64,000 bases of DNA from Fagopyrum homotropicum (lineage: Eukaryota > Streptophyta > Magnoliopsida > Caryophyllales > Polygonaceae): assembly GCA_033239125.1 (NCBI GenBank), contig BSWB01000002.1, forward strand, positions 8,713,001 to 8,777,000, read 5' to 3'. This document shows positions 32,557 through 44,146 of the stretch, piece after piece. Position numbers and translations under genes: made by a program. Numbering within the stretch: the first letter of the stretch is position 1; the number at the start of each line of letters is the position of its first letter. Under the pieces are notes generated by a model. It was not told where the DNA came from. It was given only the letters and a program-made list of their open reading frames with translations, and did not search any database.

Positions 32557-34231
32557 GACGCCCCCGAGTTTGGTCAAGCTAATGACCTTAAAGAAGCGCT
32601 TGATGGGAGGCAACCCATTGGTAACGTTTTCCCTTTTTCGCTTTTTTTTTGTTTTTGATTTTTTTGTTTTTGTGTGTTTGGTGTGCTTTGTGTGTGTGCT
32701 AGAGTCTTGGTAGCATGAAAGCCTTACATGGCATGTGAATGATGATGATGAGTCCCTCATCAATTATGGGTGGAGCGGACGCGGAACTTGGACGGCTAGC
32801 GGTGCCTAGCGCGGGTCCCGACGCCATGATGAACATTTAGAGCTCTCTACCATCGTTGATAGGATTATCCACCATCAATCCACTTGAGTAATCCCAAATA
32901 CCAAAGCAAACCATTTTACATTGTGAGAATCCTCTTTCACTCTTCTTTACTTGAATGCCACATTGAGGACAATGTGTTTCTAAGTATGGGGTGGGGTTTG
33001 CATGATCTTTTGCATGATTAGCATCTAGGGTAGTTTCTTTTTGTCACATCTCTTGCATTGTACATAGATATTTCGAAAAATCCAAAAAAATTAGAAAATT
33101 TAAAAAATTTTAGTGCTTCTAAGCTTGTGGAATGACCCTTATGATGAGATTGTTGTATGGATTGGCTATGGATGGCCTTATGTGTCGTATTGATGAATGC
33201 ACATGTAGACTTGAAGTACTTATCTTGAATCCCATGAATGATTTGTGATTGTGACGCTTGCTTTGATTGGATTGAGTATTGAAAGTCAAAATTACATGCT
33301 AGTTCTTGCACATCATCTAGGAGTGATTAAGGCAATTCATCTTTCTCTACTTCTCATCTTGATCATGTTGTTTGAGCACCTCAATTGATATAAATTTGAC
33401 CTCTTTTGACCCATCCGGCAATAGGAGCATGTTAGTGTGTTGAGTGTGTGAAAAGCAAGTGTATGGTGAAGTTGTTGATGAAAGAATGTTATGAATGAAG
33501 TGCTGAATTTGTTGTGAAAGTGTAGACAAAAATATAGGTTTGGGGACATTGGTTTAAATGACAAAGTAGCTCGACACCATTCACATAATCGGGTGTTTGT
33601 GCCTTGCCAAAGTCAAATAAACCGATAGTCCTAACGAGCTTTGGTATGTGTGCCCGGTGTGGATGCACCTCGAAAAATAAAAAAGCCCGAGGACGGCTAA
33701 TCACCAAGGTTTCGGCTTTTGTACACCAATGCCATTGTCTCAAAAATAAGTGAAAGAAAAAGAAAAGAAAAAGAAAGAAAAGATGGAGAAAATATACACT
33801 TGTGGGAAGTTGATAAAAATGTGAAGTTGTGAAGTTAGTTCCATTCCCGGATTAGCATCACATAGCCTAGAAAAATTCCCACCTAATCACAACGTTTCTT
33901 GGCCTTTTATTTCACAAGCCCTTGTGACCTATTTGCATGTGTGTAAGACTTAGTGATCTAGATTGAATATGCTCATGATCATCTTTACTTCTTCATTTTT
34001 ACATTTCATGCATGCTTTTGAGTTAAGTATAATTATCTTTCCGTGCCTTCATTATTTTGATACATGATTGCTTGTCCATTGCCATGAAACATGACTATGA
34101 AGGTGATCCAACATTAGAAGCACAACTCCAAAAAGATTTTGTTGTTTTTCTGCATGCATAAATCATGTCATCTCTTAGTCTATAGTTGGGACTTGCTCGG
34201 GGACGAGAAAACCTTAAGTATGGGGTATTTT
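32557..34231 (+). other. B1 non-coding spacer between pol and 3' LTR
   Basis: 1675 bp with only short open frames and no env-like ORF. A T-rich run lies near 32640-32670. A stem-loop CACATTG-AGGA-CAATGTG (32959-32976) is followed by AAGTATGGGGTGGGG. A second stem (34193-34210, TTGCTCG-GGGA-CGAGAAA, partly mutated) precedes AAGTATGGGGTATTT at the LTR edge. The layout mirrors that of B2. Confidence 0.78.
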
Positions 34232-36066
34232 TGATAACACGATTTATGGCTTAGATTTAGGTAATCATTTAGATAGTTTTTCCGCTCATTCATGCATGGT
34301 TTAGCACTAGTTCCGACGTTTGCACTCAATTCACGTATTTTGTCGAGATAGATGTCTACACGGACTTTGCATTGCTTTGTAGGTATTTTGGGAGATTTAG
34401 GAGCTTAATCGATACATTTGAGGATCGTTCCTCGAGATGACACACCTTCGGACTCATTGGGATGCAAGTTAGGAGCTAAGGAGGACACTTGGGACCTTGT
34501 TGGTGCATGCCATGCACCAAATTGTAGCTTAATGATCCAAAACAAGCTGAGGCACCAAAACCACGGTCACTAGGACTTCCACGGGCGTGGAATTGGACCG
34601 TGGTTTTTGCCAGACGGTTGTGACAGCTGTGCCACGATCTTCATGGCCGATTCTTGCAAATTTGTAGGATAAATAGGTGGTCCTGCAAGGCTAAAAGGAC
34701 AGACCCCTCACCACCATTCTCTCCCACACTCTCAACAAGAAAGATTCTCTCAATTGGAAGCTTGGATTGGAGCCACTCTTGGAGGAGAAGAAAGTTTCCA
34801 TTGGAGAAGAAGAGAAGAACACACCATTGTTAGTCCTTGATAGATCTTAGAGAGAAGACTATCGGATTTATTTTCTAGGGTTGTAAGAATCGATTAAACC
34901 TTCTTTTGAAGGGTTGTGAGTCTTTCTAATTCTCATATTCAGCTTGGTTTTACTTGTTCTATTTGTTCATTTCTTTCACTTCACTCTCTTGCAAATGGAA
35001 GTCATGATTTTATGTTTGATGATTTTGATTGTGATGATGTATGTTGTTGGCTAAATAGATGCGATTCTAGGGTAAGGAAAGGATGGTTATGGCTTGGACT
35101 ATGATAGGATAGACTTAAATGTATGCTTGGATGATTCGTTTGATTGAACCTAGTCACTGTTAGAATCCACGGTTTGTTCTAGACAAACCACGGCCGTGGA
35201 CTTTGATAAACACCCCGTGATTTTGATGAAATTGATTGTAATGATAAATCCAAGTGTTAGGTTGTTAGATTTTTGAAATCCTAGTGTTTGTTGAGCTAAT
35301 TCTATCCTAGGGTGACCTAGTGTTAGCAACTAAGTGTTAGAAGAGACCTACCTGGTAATTCTTGCTCTTAGATACCGAAGATGACAAACTCTAGGTAGTA
35401 GTGAGCCTCATAAGCCGCTATTGGACTGAGTGTGCTAGGATAGGTGTTTAGAACTTGCCTTTCCGAGACTTACCCGGTAAAGAGAGGTTAGATCCCTAGA
35501 ATACCATCCGGTTATGTAGAATTCCATTCCTTAGTCTCTTTGAGACTTACCCGGTGATGAGACCTTAGGAACGGATTAGTGGACCATGAGACCTACCCGG
35601 TGATTGATCCCAATCTAGAAACACTCACTCCCGACATGCTATAGTTAATCCAATGAATGATTAGATAGCTTGAGTCCTATGCCATAACCGGAATTTCCAA
35701 CCCCTAGAATCCGCTTTTCTCTCTTTGATCTCATATCTCGTGTTTGTCTTGCTTGTTTGTGTTTATTTGCTAGATCGTTAGTTTGTTTTGCATTCTTATA
35801 TTGTTGTGATTCTTGATTGATCACCGCACAAAACCAAACCAAAAACATTGAGATTTTCATTTCTTTATTCCTTTCTCTTTTCTTAGCCTAGATCTTCACT
35901 ATCCTTAGTCATTAATCGATTCAATCTCACCTCAGTCTTTGTGTTCGACCTCGGAATACTATCCCTACTACAAAACGTCCCGTACACTGCGGGTTCGCTA
36001 GGAGTTAGGAGAAATATAACGAGTTATAAATTTAAAGCTTTTGCGTGTCACATTCTTAGCGTAACA
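34232..36066 (+). repeat. B1 3' LTR (1835 bp)
   Basis: Complete LTR from TGATAACACG to TTAGCGTAACA, about 1.6% different from the truncated copy at 3101-4902. It is not followed by host DNA but by another primer site and gag, so it is also the 5' LTR of a second, truncated unit. Confidence 0.95.
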
Positions 36067-36072
36067 ATTTTT

Positions 36073-36090
36073 TGGCGCCGATGCCGGGGA
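36073..36090 (+). promoter_or_regulatory. Second B1-type primer-binding site
   Basis: TGGCGCCGATGCCGGGGA again lies 6 nt after the LTR and carries the same central T-to-A variant as at 4909, so both units belong to the same lineage. Confidence 0.88.
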
Positions 36091-36207
36091 CTAGGTTAAG
36101 ATTGAGTCTTTGTTTGTGATTGTTTATAGTATAGGTCTTTCTTGTTGCTTTTGATCTCTTTTGGTTGGTGTCTTTGCTTTTCAGGACATCTCTCACTCTT
36201 TAGGTGT

Positions 36208-36890
36208 ATGCGAAGATCTCGTGGCAAGGATTTAGCTCCATTCGATCCCGAACCGGAGAAAACCCTTAGATCTAGATCCAAGAGCATTAGAAAGGGAAAA
36301 GAGATGGCCGGAAGAGATCTCCAAGGTGAGTTGGATGAGGCTTTAGAGCAAATTAGGCTAAGGGATGAAGCCTTGGAGAATGAGAGGAGACTTGCCAATG
36401 AGAGGCAAGAAGCAACTAGGAGGGAGATGAAGAGATTAGGCAAGCTCTTGTGCAAAGAGAGCATAATCGTCAACAACCTCCACCTCCACCACAACCGCAG
36501 CCGGAGGCGGTTAATATTCGGGTTGTGCCCATTGCTATTGAAGAGCGACAAACGTTAGGGCAACGTATGGATCCGGCACAAAGAGCACACCGTCCGGGTG
36601 TGAACTTAGGAGATCCCGCAGACCATGATTACGAGCTCCGCCCTCAAGTTCTACAAATGATCCGGCATAATCAATTTGGAGGGATGGAAGGAGAGTCTCC
36701 CCATTAACACTTGATGAACTATGAGATCTTGATGGAGACTCTTAGACTGCCTAGATTGGAGAGCAACAACCATAAGCTTAGGGCTTTCTCCTTCTCACTT
36801 AAGGATAAAGCCTTGGCTTGGTATCAATCTATTCCACAAGGGCGAGTGAGTACTTGGGAGGAGATGACAACCGAGTTTTTGACTAAGTTC
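36208..36890 (+). pseudogene. Truncated second B1-type gag
   Basis: The ATG at 36208 (MRRSRGKDLAPFDPEPEK) starts a gag nearly identical to 5044 onward. A 1-bp deletion near 36427 shifts frame in the coiled coil, TAA at 36705 again replaces CAA, and the sequence stops in EFLTKF at about 36890, where resistance-gene DNA begins. The first gag lacks the frameshift, so this is a separate copy. Confidence 0.93.
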
Positions 36891-37274
36891 AAGTGTTTTA
36901 TGTGGATATTCTCAATACGAGCACACTTTTAATCAACACTTTACCAAGTTCAAGTGTTTGCGTGCATTGAGTTTGTCCAATTTGAGATTTGAGAATGTTT
37001 TGAGTTGTATTGAGAAGTTAAAGCACTTGAGATATCTCGACCTTTCAATAAACCGCTTCAAAAGTCTTCTTAATTCGTTGACGAATCTCATGAATTTGCT
37101 TACCCTGGACTTTGGAGGTTTTAATGAATTTGAAGCATTGCCAAGTAATTTCAAAAATTTGAGGAATCTAAGATGTTTGAATATTAGTAAATGTTGGGAG
37201 TGAAACACATCCCACCGGGGATTGGAGAGATGAGTTGTTTACAATATTTGAGTTATTATAAGATAGAACTCTAG
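36891..37274 (+). pseudogene. CC-NB-LRR (RGA-type) gene relic, LRR part
   Basis: Translation gives GYSQYEHTFNQHFTKF, then leucine-rich repeats FKCLRALSLS, IEKLKHLRYLDLS, LTNLMNLLTLDF, LKNLRNLRCLNIS-like blocks spaced by about 23 residues. A frameshift at about 37200 follows; the next frame continues HIPPGIGEMSCLQYLS, a typical CNL motif, to about 37274. LRRs read pathogen signals or fold back on the NB-ARC. The strand matches the relic at 2781-3104, so both may be one gene. The whole NB-ARC domain and first repeats are missing. A second gene of the same family cannot be excluded. Confidence 0.83.
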
Positions 37275-38060
37275 ATCTTTTGCACCTTCTTCTTATTTCC
37301 AAAAATCAGTGTTTGAGTAGCCATCATTAAGATAAGATTTCGATGTCTTACAGTGATTATTTACCGTTCAATTTTTAGTATGATATAGAGGAGTATGCTT
37401 AGTGTGAGGTATCAAAATTTGAGGTTGATCCAACGGTCGGATTTGGATCCACATGAGTGCAAAGTAGGTTGTTTGAGGAGTTAGTGAAAACATTCAGATT
37501 TTGGGTATGGAAATTCTGGGTTTTTGAACCAACTTTGGAGATTTGTGTAGGCGTTGTTGTTGAGTGTTTTTGCTCCTATGAGTAGCATGCATATCATAGA
37601 AAACCTAGAAAATTTTCTTAGAATTTTTATATTTTTAATATGAGCTTTATATCTTAAGCCAAAGTTGATCCCTAATGACTTTGCTTGAAAGTCAAGAAAT
37701 TTGGTAATCTTCTAGTTTATACCTAAACTTCCTATTGAGAGTTAGATTGTGGATTTAGGTTCCAAAGGAGAGTTTGGAACTATATTATGGAATTTTCTAG
37801 AGTTTTGGGACCAAGGGTAAAATTGTCATTTACCCTTATGAGAGTGTTTTAGTAATTTCTCTTGATCGATTTGAGTATCTTAGAAGTTGTAGACTTATAA
37901 GAAAGTGGGATACATTATTTATCCACTTGCCTTTTATAATAGGCGGTTGAGTTTCCACGGTTGTAGACCGAGTTGAGATTTCAAGAGTTGAGATTTGATT
38001 CAGGTAAGTCCTTTGAACTTACTTAGTTGGCATCTAGATGTTAGTTGAATGATGATGGTT
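37275..38060 (+). repeat. Fragment of a chromovirus-type LTR
   Basis: No open frame of note. Sequence near 37860-38058 (AGGTAAGTCC...ACTTACTTAG, followed by GATGATGGTTGTGAGTG) resembles, in opposite orientation, the element A LTR around 15330-15370. Left boundary unclear. Likely an old LTR fragment inserted behind the LRR relic. Confidence 0.5.
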
Positions 38061-39989
38061 GTGAGTGCTTATTTGTTTAATAATTACAACTTGCATAGGA
38101 CGACTTTTGTAAGAGCCTTGAGTTGCTGAGAGTGTGAGCTGAGGACCTGATTTTAGCCTGGACCGCCTCTGTGTGACCCAGTGGTCGCCCCCGCGGTTTG
38201 CCTGGGCCGCACCTGCGCCTCACAAGGCCTACCCCTGCGGCTCTGTGTGGCTGCAGCCGTCTTTGTTGACCCTTTGACCCGTGTTTTACCCTTTTCATCC
38301 CTTTATAAGCTTCTTATCTCTTCTTCTGATGAGGGTTCTTCATCTACAACTCCATCTCTCTCCCTACGTTCTTCTTCTCCTCTCATCTCTCATTGGATCA
38401 TCTTTGATCTTCTCTTGAAGTTTTGTTATGTTTGAGAGCTTATATGCTTGGCTTGGTTGCTGATTGTTGTGTCTTGTGAGCCAACATGAGGTTGTGGTGG
38501 TGTTGTGTTTGATCTCCTAGAGAGCTCAGCTGGCGAGTCTCATGGCTTCTTTCCTATCTTTCTTCTTTCTTTCATATTTTCCTCTCTTTCCTTAGTCTAG
38601 CTTAGATTCCCTTAGGATGGATCTTGTTCAGCCATGATTGGCATATGTTGATGTATATATATGTATGTTTCTATATGTATGTATATTGGTTGAAGAAGGA
38701 GTGAAGGAATCAAAGGAAGGGGTAAAGAAGGGGCTGAATTGGGGTCTTCTATTGTCCAGCCGCCCCAGCGCCACCTTGCAGCCGCCCCTGCACCACTTGT
38801 GAGCCGCCCTTGCGGCCACCTGCACCAGCTGGTGTTTCCACTTGATTCTGTAGGTGTGTGTTGCTTCTAGGCTTGCTTTAGGATGCCTTTTTTCTGTCCT
38901 TTGCTAATGTGAGTGTATAGGATCATGCTAGATGTGTGAGGATGTGTTTTGATGAGGTTATGATCGATTTATGCCTTGTACGGATTTTGAGGTTTATTAG
39001 GTTGTGAGGTTAGGTTGAGGATGATCCTATGGATCCCTTGGGTCTAGGTGTGACCCCTTTGATGAATAGAGGTTGATATCTTTCCATGCCTTGTTATTAG
39101 GCAGTGCCCCTCTCTCAGGAGTGGAGATTGATTTTGGTTGAGCTTTATACAAGACTAAGGTAAGTCCGTAGGACTTACTTAGCTACCATCCCTATATTGG
39201 GTGTTTGTATGAGTGGTGTGTACATTATATGTTTGCTATGATAGCATGAGATGTCGTCTATACTGACCTATGTTTTATTGTTTGCCCCGTTGCGTGGCTG
39301 TGATAACCTTTCCCTTTCATCCCGCCGTGGAGTCTGGGAGGTTCTCTGATGTCAGGTCAGACTGGCTTTATAGGAAGGGCGCAATCCACTCCCATAGGGT
39401 ACACGGATTGTGTGACCGATACTCGTACAACTAGGTATCAGGCTTAAAGGCGAGGATGTATCGGTCCTCGTGTCACATACTTTCATATATCTATATATAC
39501 ATGATTTGAGTGAATGACTATTATATAAAGATAATAAACTGGGTAAATGTGTGATAGCATGCTGATGTGTTTATCTTTCTATGATTGTGTTTGTGCTTAT
39601 GCATTAACTTATATATGTATGGTTAGCTAATGGTTTATTACCATGTTGTGGATGCCCTACAGGATAGGCGTGCTGTTGAGTGATCTAGCAGGGTGGCAGG
39701 CCGAGGACCTCTCGTACATAGGATGGTTGTGTCTTTTGGGGTTGTTATGTTTCCCTCCTGCGTGAGGATGATCTTTTGTTACCTCCTATGTGAGGATGTT
39801 TCTTCATATACTCGGCTAAGATGTTGTTACCTTTTGGTTGTACAGTTTATACAGTTTATGCATTTGTTTTATATTTGTCAGTGCCATGTTGTAAGGTCCA
39901 GTGAACTTGTTGTCAGGCTAGGGTCAGGATCCATTGTGAGATCCTAGCCCAATGTGGCATCTTGAGTCCCGCAGATCTAGGGTGTTACA
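38061..39989 (+). repeat. Chromovirus-type LTR (E), possibly solo
   Basis: The 3' end at 39989 (GGGTGTTACA) and the preceding block (TTGTCAGGCTAGGGTCAGGATCC) match the end of the LTR at 42082-44146 in order and motif but with heavy divergence. It carries a second AGGTAAGTCC...GACTTACTTAGCT block near 39160 and a GC-rich segment with AGCCGCCCCTGCA-like repeats at 38755-38815. The left end is not located. No internal region of the same element adjoins it, so it is probably a solo or truncated LTR. Confidence 0.55.
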
Positions 39990-42060
39990 ACTTTATTATT
40001 ATACGGCCCAAGTGTATGTATAACTGGCGGTGACATCATTGCCCAGCTCTCTGGAGACTGGGATGTTCTTTATACCCAGACCAGGCAGGTAAATGGGGAG
40101 GTGCATCGGATCCACCCCTGTTGGTTACACGGGGGCGGAGGCGAGGTTCGGGAATCCCTCGTGGATATATGAGAGGAATGACCGAAGAAGGGTCGAGATT
40201 CAGACGCTTTAATACACGCACTTAAGATGATATCGGTATTTTGTTATGAATAGACATGCTAGTATGGTTCGGACGATAAGAGTGTGATAAATATATATAT
40301 ACACTCCGCGAGAGCGGAATATCCATAAGAGGTGATGATTAGAGTTGGATAAGGACTTCGGTCTTATGATTTTGGTATCATCCAAGGTAGGTGAATGTGA
40401 TCACCAACACCCTTAGTAAGTGGAGGCTTCAAGGGGAAGTAGCAACTTAACTGACGGTTCAACCTCAGTTTATTAACTTAGATGATCGGTGAAGAGACCT
40501 GACAGAAGAGTGGGATTGGTATGACTTTGAAGAAGATCTGGGATTGGAGGCCCCAAGGAGAGACACCATAGTTACCTTTATCGGATGACGGTTTGTTGAG
40601 ACGCCAAGAGCGTCTATGTGTAATTATAACAGAGAGTTGATAGGGTCTCCAAGAGGCTCACACTACCCTTACTAGTTCACCTTGGTGTTGGTAAGAGGTA
40701 TCCGGATTGGTGATGTTCACATTGTCGAGGCAACCTTAAGGCCAATGTGGCTAAGTGTCTAGCCAGTATGTGACACGTCGTCAAGTCAAGCTTGAGCACC
40801 ATAAGACGGGAAGAGGACTTCATCCACCACCAGTTGCATAGTGGGAGTGAGAGGATAGCTCCATAGAGGGTATTACCGGTTTGAGACCATGTAACAGTTG
40901 TGACGTGTTTGGGTCATTATGGACTGACCGACAGAGACAACGCGTTTTATACCCTTTTAGAAGCAGGGCCGATGAGTCCGCTAGTTGTGGAGTCTACTAA
41001 GTAAGAGTGAGATTTCTTGGGATACCGAGTATCGTTATCTCGGATCAAGATGGGCGATTCATCTCGGGATTTTTGGGCAATGGGATCGTGCCGCTTAGGG
41101 GACTAGTTGTCTTCCATAACAGTCCCATCCTCGGATAGTTGGTCAACTAGAGAGGACTTTTGTGATATTGGATGCCGTACCGAGAGCATGTGTGCAAGGC
41201 AGGGGGTAAGGGTAGACATGATACCCTCCCTTTGATCGAGGTTTCGCATTGTGATAGTTGAGATTTATCATTTGTGATGGCCCTTTGTGAGACATATATG
41301 GACGGAGGTGTAGTACCCCGTGGTGTTGGAATTTGGATGGTATATGGAGGGATAGCCCTGAGGAGATACGGGACAACCTCGCTCGAGTAGCGGTGTTCTA
41401 ACAGTGAATGCTAGCCGAGCTAAGTCGCCAGAAGGCGTGTATAGATAAGAGGTACGGACCTCTTGGGTTCAGATACGAGACGAGTCTAGTTAAGAATATC
41501 ACAGGCGCGAGGCGTCATACATGTTGATCATTTAAAAAAGGAAGTGAGTTCCATTATAGCGGACCTTTTTGAGATCTTGGCGCGAGTTTGGAAGTGGTTT
41601 ACCGGTTGTCGTGGCCACCGAGAGTAGAGGATGTTCACCAAGTTTCATGTGTGATAGTCGAGGGAGTACATGTATGACTCGAGTCATGACGTTAATCATG
41701 TCGATCTAGTGGTAGAGGAGGAGCCAATGAGGCTACCGGGAGGACGTGGATAGTATCTTTGGTTGAGTTTCTACGATGAGCTAGTTGCATCGATATGGCC
41801 GACGGCTTAGATTTTATGTGCTTGCGTGAGTTTATGTGTTTTGTGCCCCGAGAGGGAATGCGTTGTATGATCGGTTAGATCTTGACTTGGTATGCGATAT
41901 GCGGTTCATGTGAGTATGTGTGTAGGCCTTGCGAGGTCTTGACGCGGTTATATGAGAGTATTTTGGTTATCTAGTAGAGAGTTGACACATTAACGGGTTT
42001 TGAGTGATTACCGAGGTAGTTGTGCCCGAGAGTTTTGCATTAGCAAGTTTCGGGACGAAA
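39990..42060 (+). pseudogene. Decayed chromovirus element D: integrase remnant
   Basis: 40000-40230 resembles the LTR segment at 43490-43700 (CCCAAGTGTAT..AACGGGCGGTGACA). From about 40630 to 41760 the plus strand reads a Gypsy integrase across many frameshifts: a zinc-domain tail with RQVKLEHHKTGRGLHPP near 40780, IPSIVISDQDGRF (catalytic Asp) at about 41023-41062, and a C-terminal EDVHQVSC..YMYDSSH block near 41620-41690, corresponding to the chromovirus GVHDVFHVSMLRKY block. Gag, protease and RT are missing. 40230-40630 and 41760-42060 show nothing recognisable. Confidence 0.75.
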
Positions 42061-42081
42061 CTTGTTTTTAGGGGGATTAGA
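42061..42081 (+). promoter_or_regulatory. Element D polypurine tract
   Basis: CTTGTTTTTAGGGGGATTAGA directly precedes the LTR start TGAAACGCCCGG. The upstream TTTCGGGACGAAACTTG is typical of this group. It fixes element D on the plus strand. Confidence 0.75.
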
Positions 42082-44146
42082 TGAAACGCCCGGAATTTTT
42101 ATTCCGGTTAGTGAGTGGTTTGGCGGCCTTCCCGCAGACGCACCTCAGTCTTTCCGCACGCACAATGTACTAAGTGACGGGATTTTATCCCAAATCCCGT
42201 TCCAACCCTTGGTTTACCGCATTTTGGCTCTTGACCCCTTGTTCTCTAGTGATGTGATGTCTTGACTTTTATTTTTCCCTTGGGTGCATCCCTCTCTCTC
42301 CTTCCCCATCTTCACTTTCACGTGACTTTCCTTCTCCCTTCTCCTTGGTTTCTTCTCCCTCTTTTGGCTTTGAGCTTGGTAGCTTCTTCCGTGATGCTCT
42401 TCCTCCTCTTCTTCTTGTGTAAGTTGTCCAACAAGGGAGTGTTGTACAATTCTGAGTTAAGCAGTAAGTTCCTTTTTCTCCCTCCTTCATCTTCTTCTCT
42501 TCCTTGAGCTTCAACGATGGAAGCCAAGGATTCTTAGATTTTCTCTTCTTTTCGTGTTGCATGTGTATGGATCTTGCTTAGATCATAGGCTATGATGATG
42601 ATGATTGTGTGTGGGACATCTATGGTGGAGCAAGGAAGCTAGGAGACCCTCCACACCTCACGGGAACCATCGAAGACTACTCGAAGATCGCCTTTTGGAG
42701 TTCGACCGCACCCGCGACTAGAGAGCGCCGCGGGGCGGCCACTGCACTGAGCCGCAGGGGCGGCTGCCCAGTTCCGCAGGGGCGGCCACTAGCTCAGCCA
42801 GCCAACCGCTACAACCTTCTTCCCCTCTTCGCGGTTGTGCATCCTCCTTCCGTGCCCGCGTCCTTGCCCCAGTGAGTGACCTCCTCCTTGATCTTGTGAA
42901 CCTTCTCTTATCATGGTTTTGCTTAGATGTAGCATCATGCTAGGATGGTTTAAGATGATCTTGTAGAATGTCAAGTAGTGGCTTTTGACCTTAGGCGAGT
43001 GTGTGAGGTTTTGGAATGTTCTAAGGTTGATGTATGTATGATCTTGAGTTGGTTGTAGTGATTGTAGGGATGTCCTTGTGAGGCTTGTGAGGATTGAGAT
43101 TGTTAGTATATGGTTGTTGAGATTGTGGGCTAGGATGTGCGTATCCTAGCATAGTATTGCCACCGTTGAGATTGTCGAGACTAGGCATGTTTATCCTAGT
43201 ATATTGTTATGGGTTATGATCTTGTGAGATCATCGGGTCTAGAAGTCTAAGGACTTCTAGCTTATGAGAGTATTGCTTATTTGTGCCTTGTTATGATTAG
43301 GCGTGGAGTACCTTCCTACGGGAAGCGAGAGCGGTATTGGTCGGTTTAGCGTTGGGACGAGGTAAGTCTCCGGACTTACTTAGCTAGTATTCCTTGTATT
43401 AGCATCAATGTGTGATTGGTGTTGTGTGTGTGTTTAGTTATGTTTTATAATAACGAAACCGGAACCTAGAACAACCTTTATATATCGACATTTGGCCCAA
43501 GTGTATGATAACGGGCGGTGACAACACTGCCTAGCTCTTGCGAGAGCTAGGAGGTTGTCTGCGACTAGCCCGGGCAGATAGACGGTCGGATGCATCAATA
43601 CCATTCCTTACCGGTAAGTAGGGACATAGGCGAGTTTTGGGGATTCTCGTGTCACAAACCTAAGCTATATTAGTAATGGAATGACGTAAAACAAAAGATA
43701 ATAAATTGACTTGTGTGTTGGAGCATGATGTGTGTTTATGTTGACTTGTGTGTGTATGTGTGCCAATACCATGATTCTAATGCTTTGAATATTAGCTAAC
43801 GGTTTTATACCGATGTAATAGTTGCCTTGCAGGTTAGGGATGCGGCCGAGAGATCCGAAAGAGTGGGCAGTCGGGGTTCCGTACATTTTAGGATGGGTTT
43901 GGGTTGGAGTCTTGTATATTGTATGTTGTGTGTATGACGTTTGGTCTTTGGAGTTGTAAACTCGGCTGGAGTCTTTCGTTTGTACGCTTTCGGGAATCAT
44001 ATCATTTGCATAAAAATGTATTACAGTTTTGTCTTTATTTGTGTCTTGTTGTAAGATCCGGTGAAATTGTTGTCAGGCTAAGGGTCGGGACCCATTGTGA
44101 GGTCTCCGTCCGTAGCATCCCGAGTCCCGCCGATTCGGGTGTTACA
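42082..44146 (+). repeat. Element D 3' LTR (2065 bp)
   Basis: Runs from TGAAACGCCCGG to CGGGTGTTACA. It begins with the palindrome CCGGAATTTTTATTCCGG (42090-42107), has a GC-rich block with repeated GCCGCAGGGGCGGC (about 42726-42790), an AGGTAAGTC..GGACTTACTTAGCT block near 43360 and the common tail before GTTACA. Small open frames inside it have no recognisable domain. No target duplication could be set because the 5' side is lost. Confidence 0.78.

Larger units (their letters stand above)
3101..36890 (+). mobile_element. Athila-type Gypsy retrotransposon B1, composite and interrupted
   Basis: B1 has a 5' LTR (lacking its first 34-35 bp), a primer site, gag-protease, RT-RNase H-integrase, a non-coding 3' spacer and a 3' LTR at 34232-36066. 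It then continues into another primer site and a gag truncated at about 36890. Elements A and B2 sit inside it. Subtracting them leaves about 11.2 kb for LTR-to-LTR. The family call rests on the tRNA-Asp-like primer site, the DLGAS protease motif, the GWRMCIDYRKLN RT block and integrase after RT. Both outer ends are truncated, so its own target duplication is lost. Many stops and frameshifts make it non-autonomous. Confidence 0.92.

Noticed and set aside
42262..42562. Overlapping charged and hydrophobic frames in LTR D
   Set aside because: They arise from a CT-rich stretch and have no support as genes.
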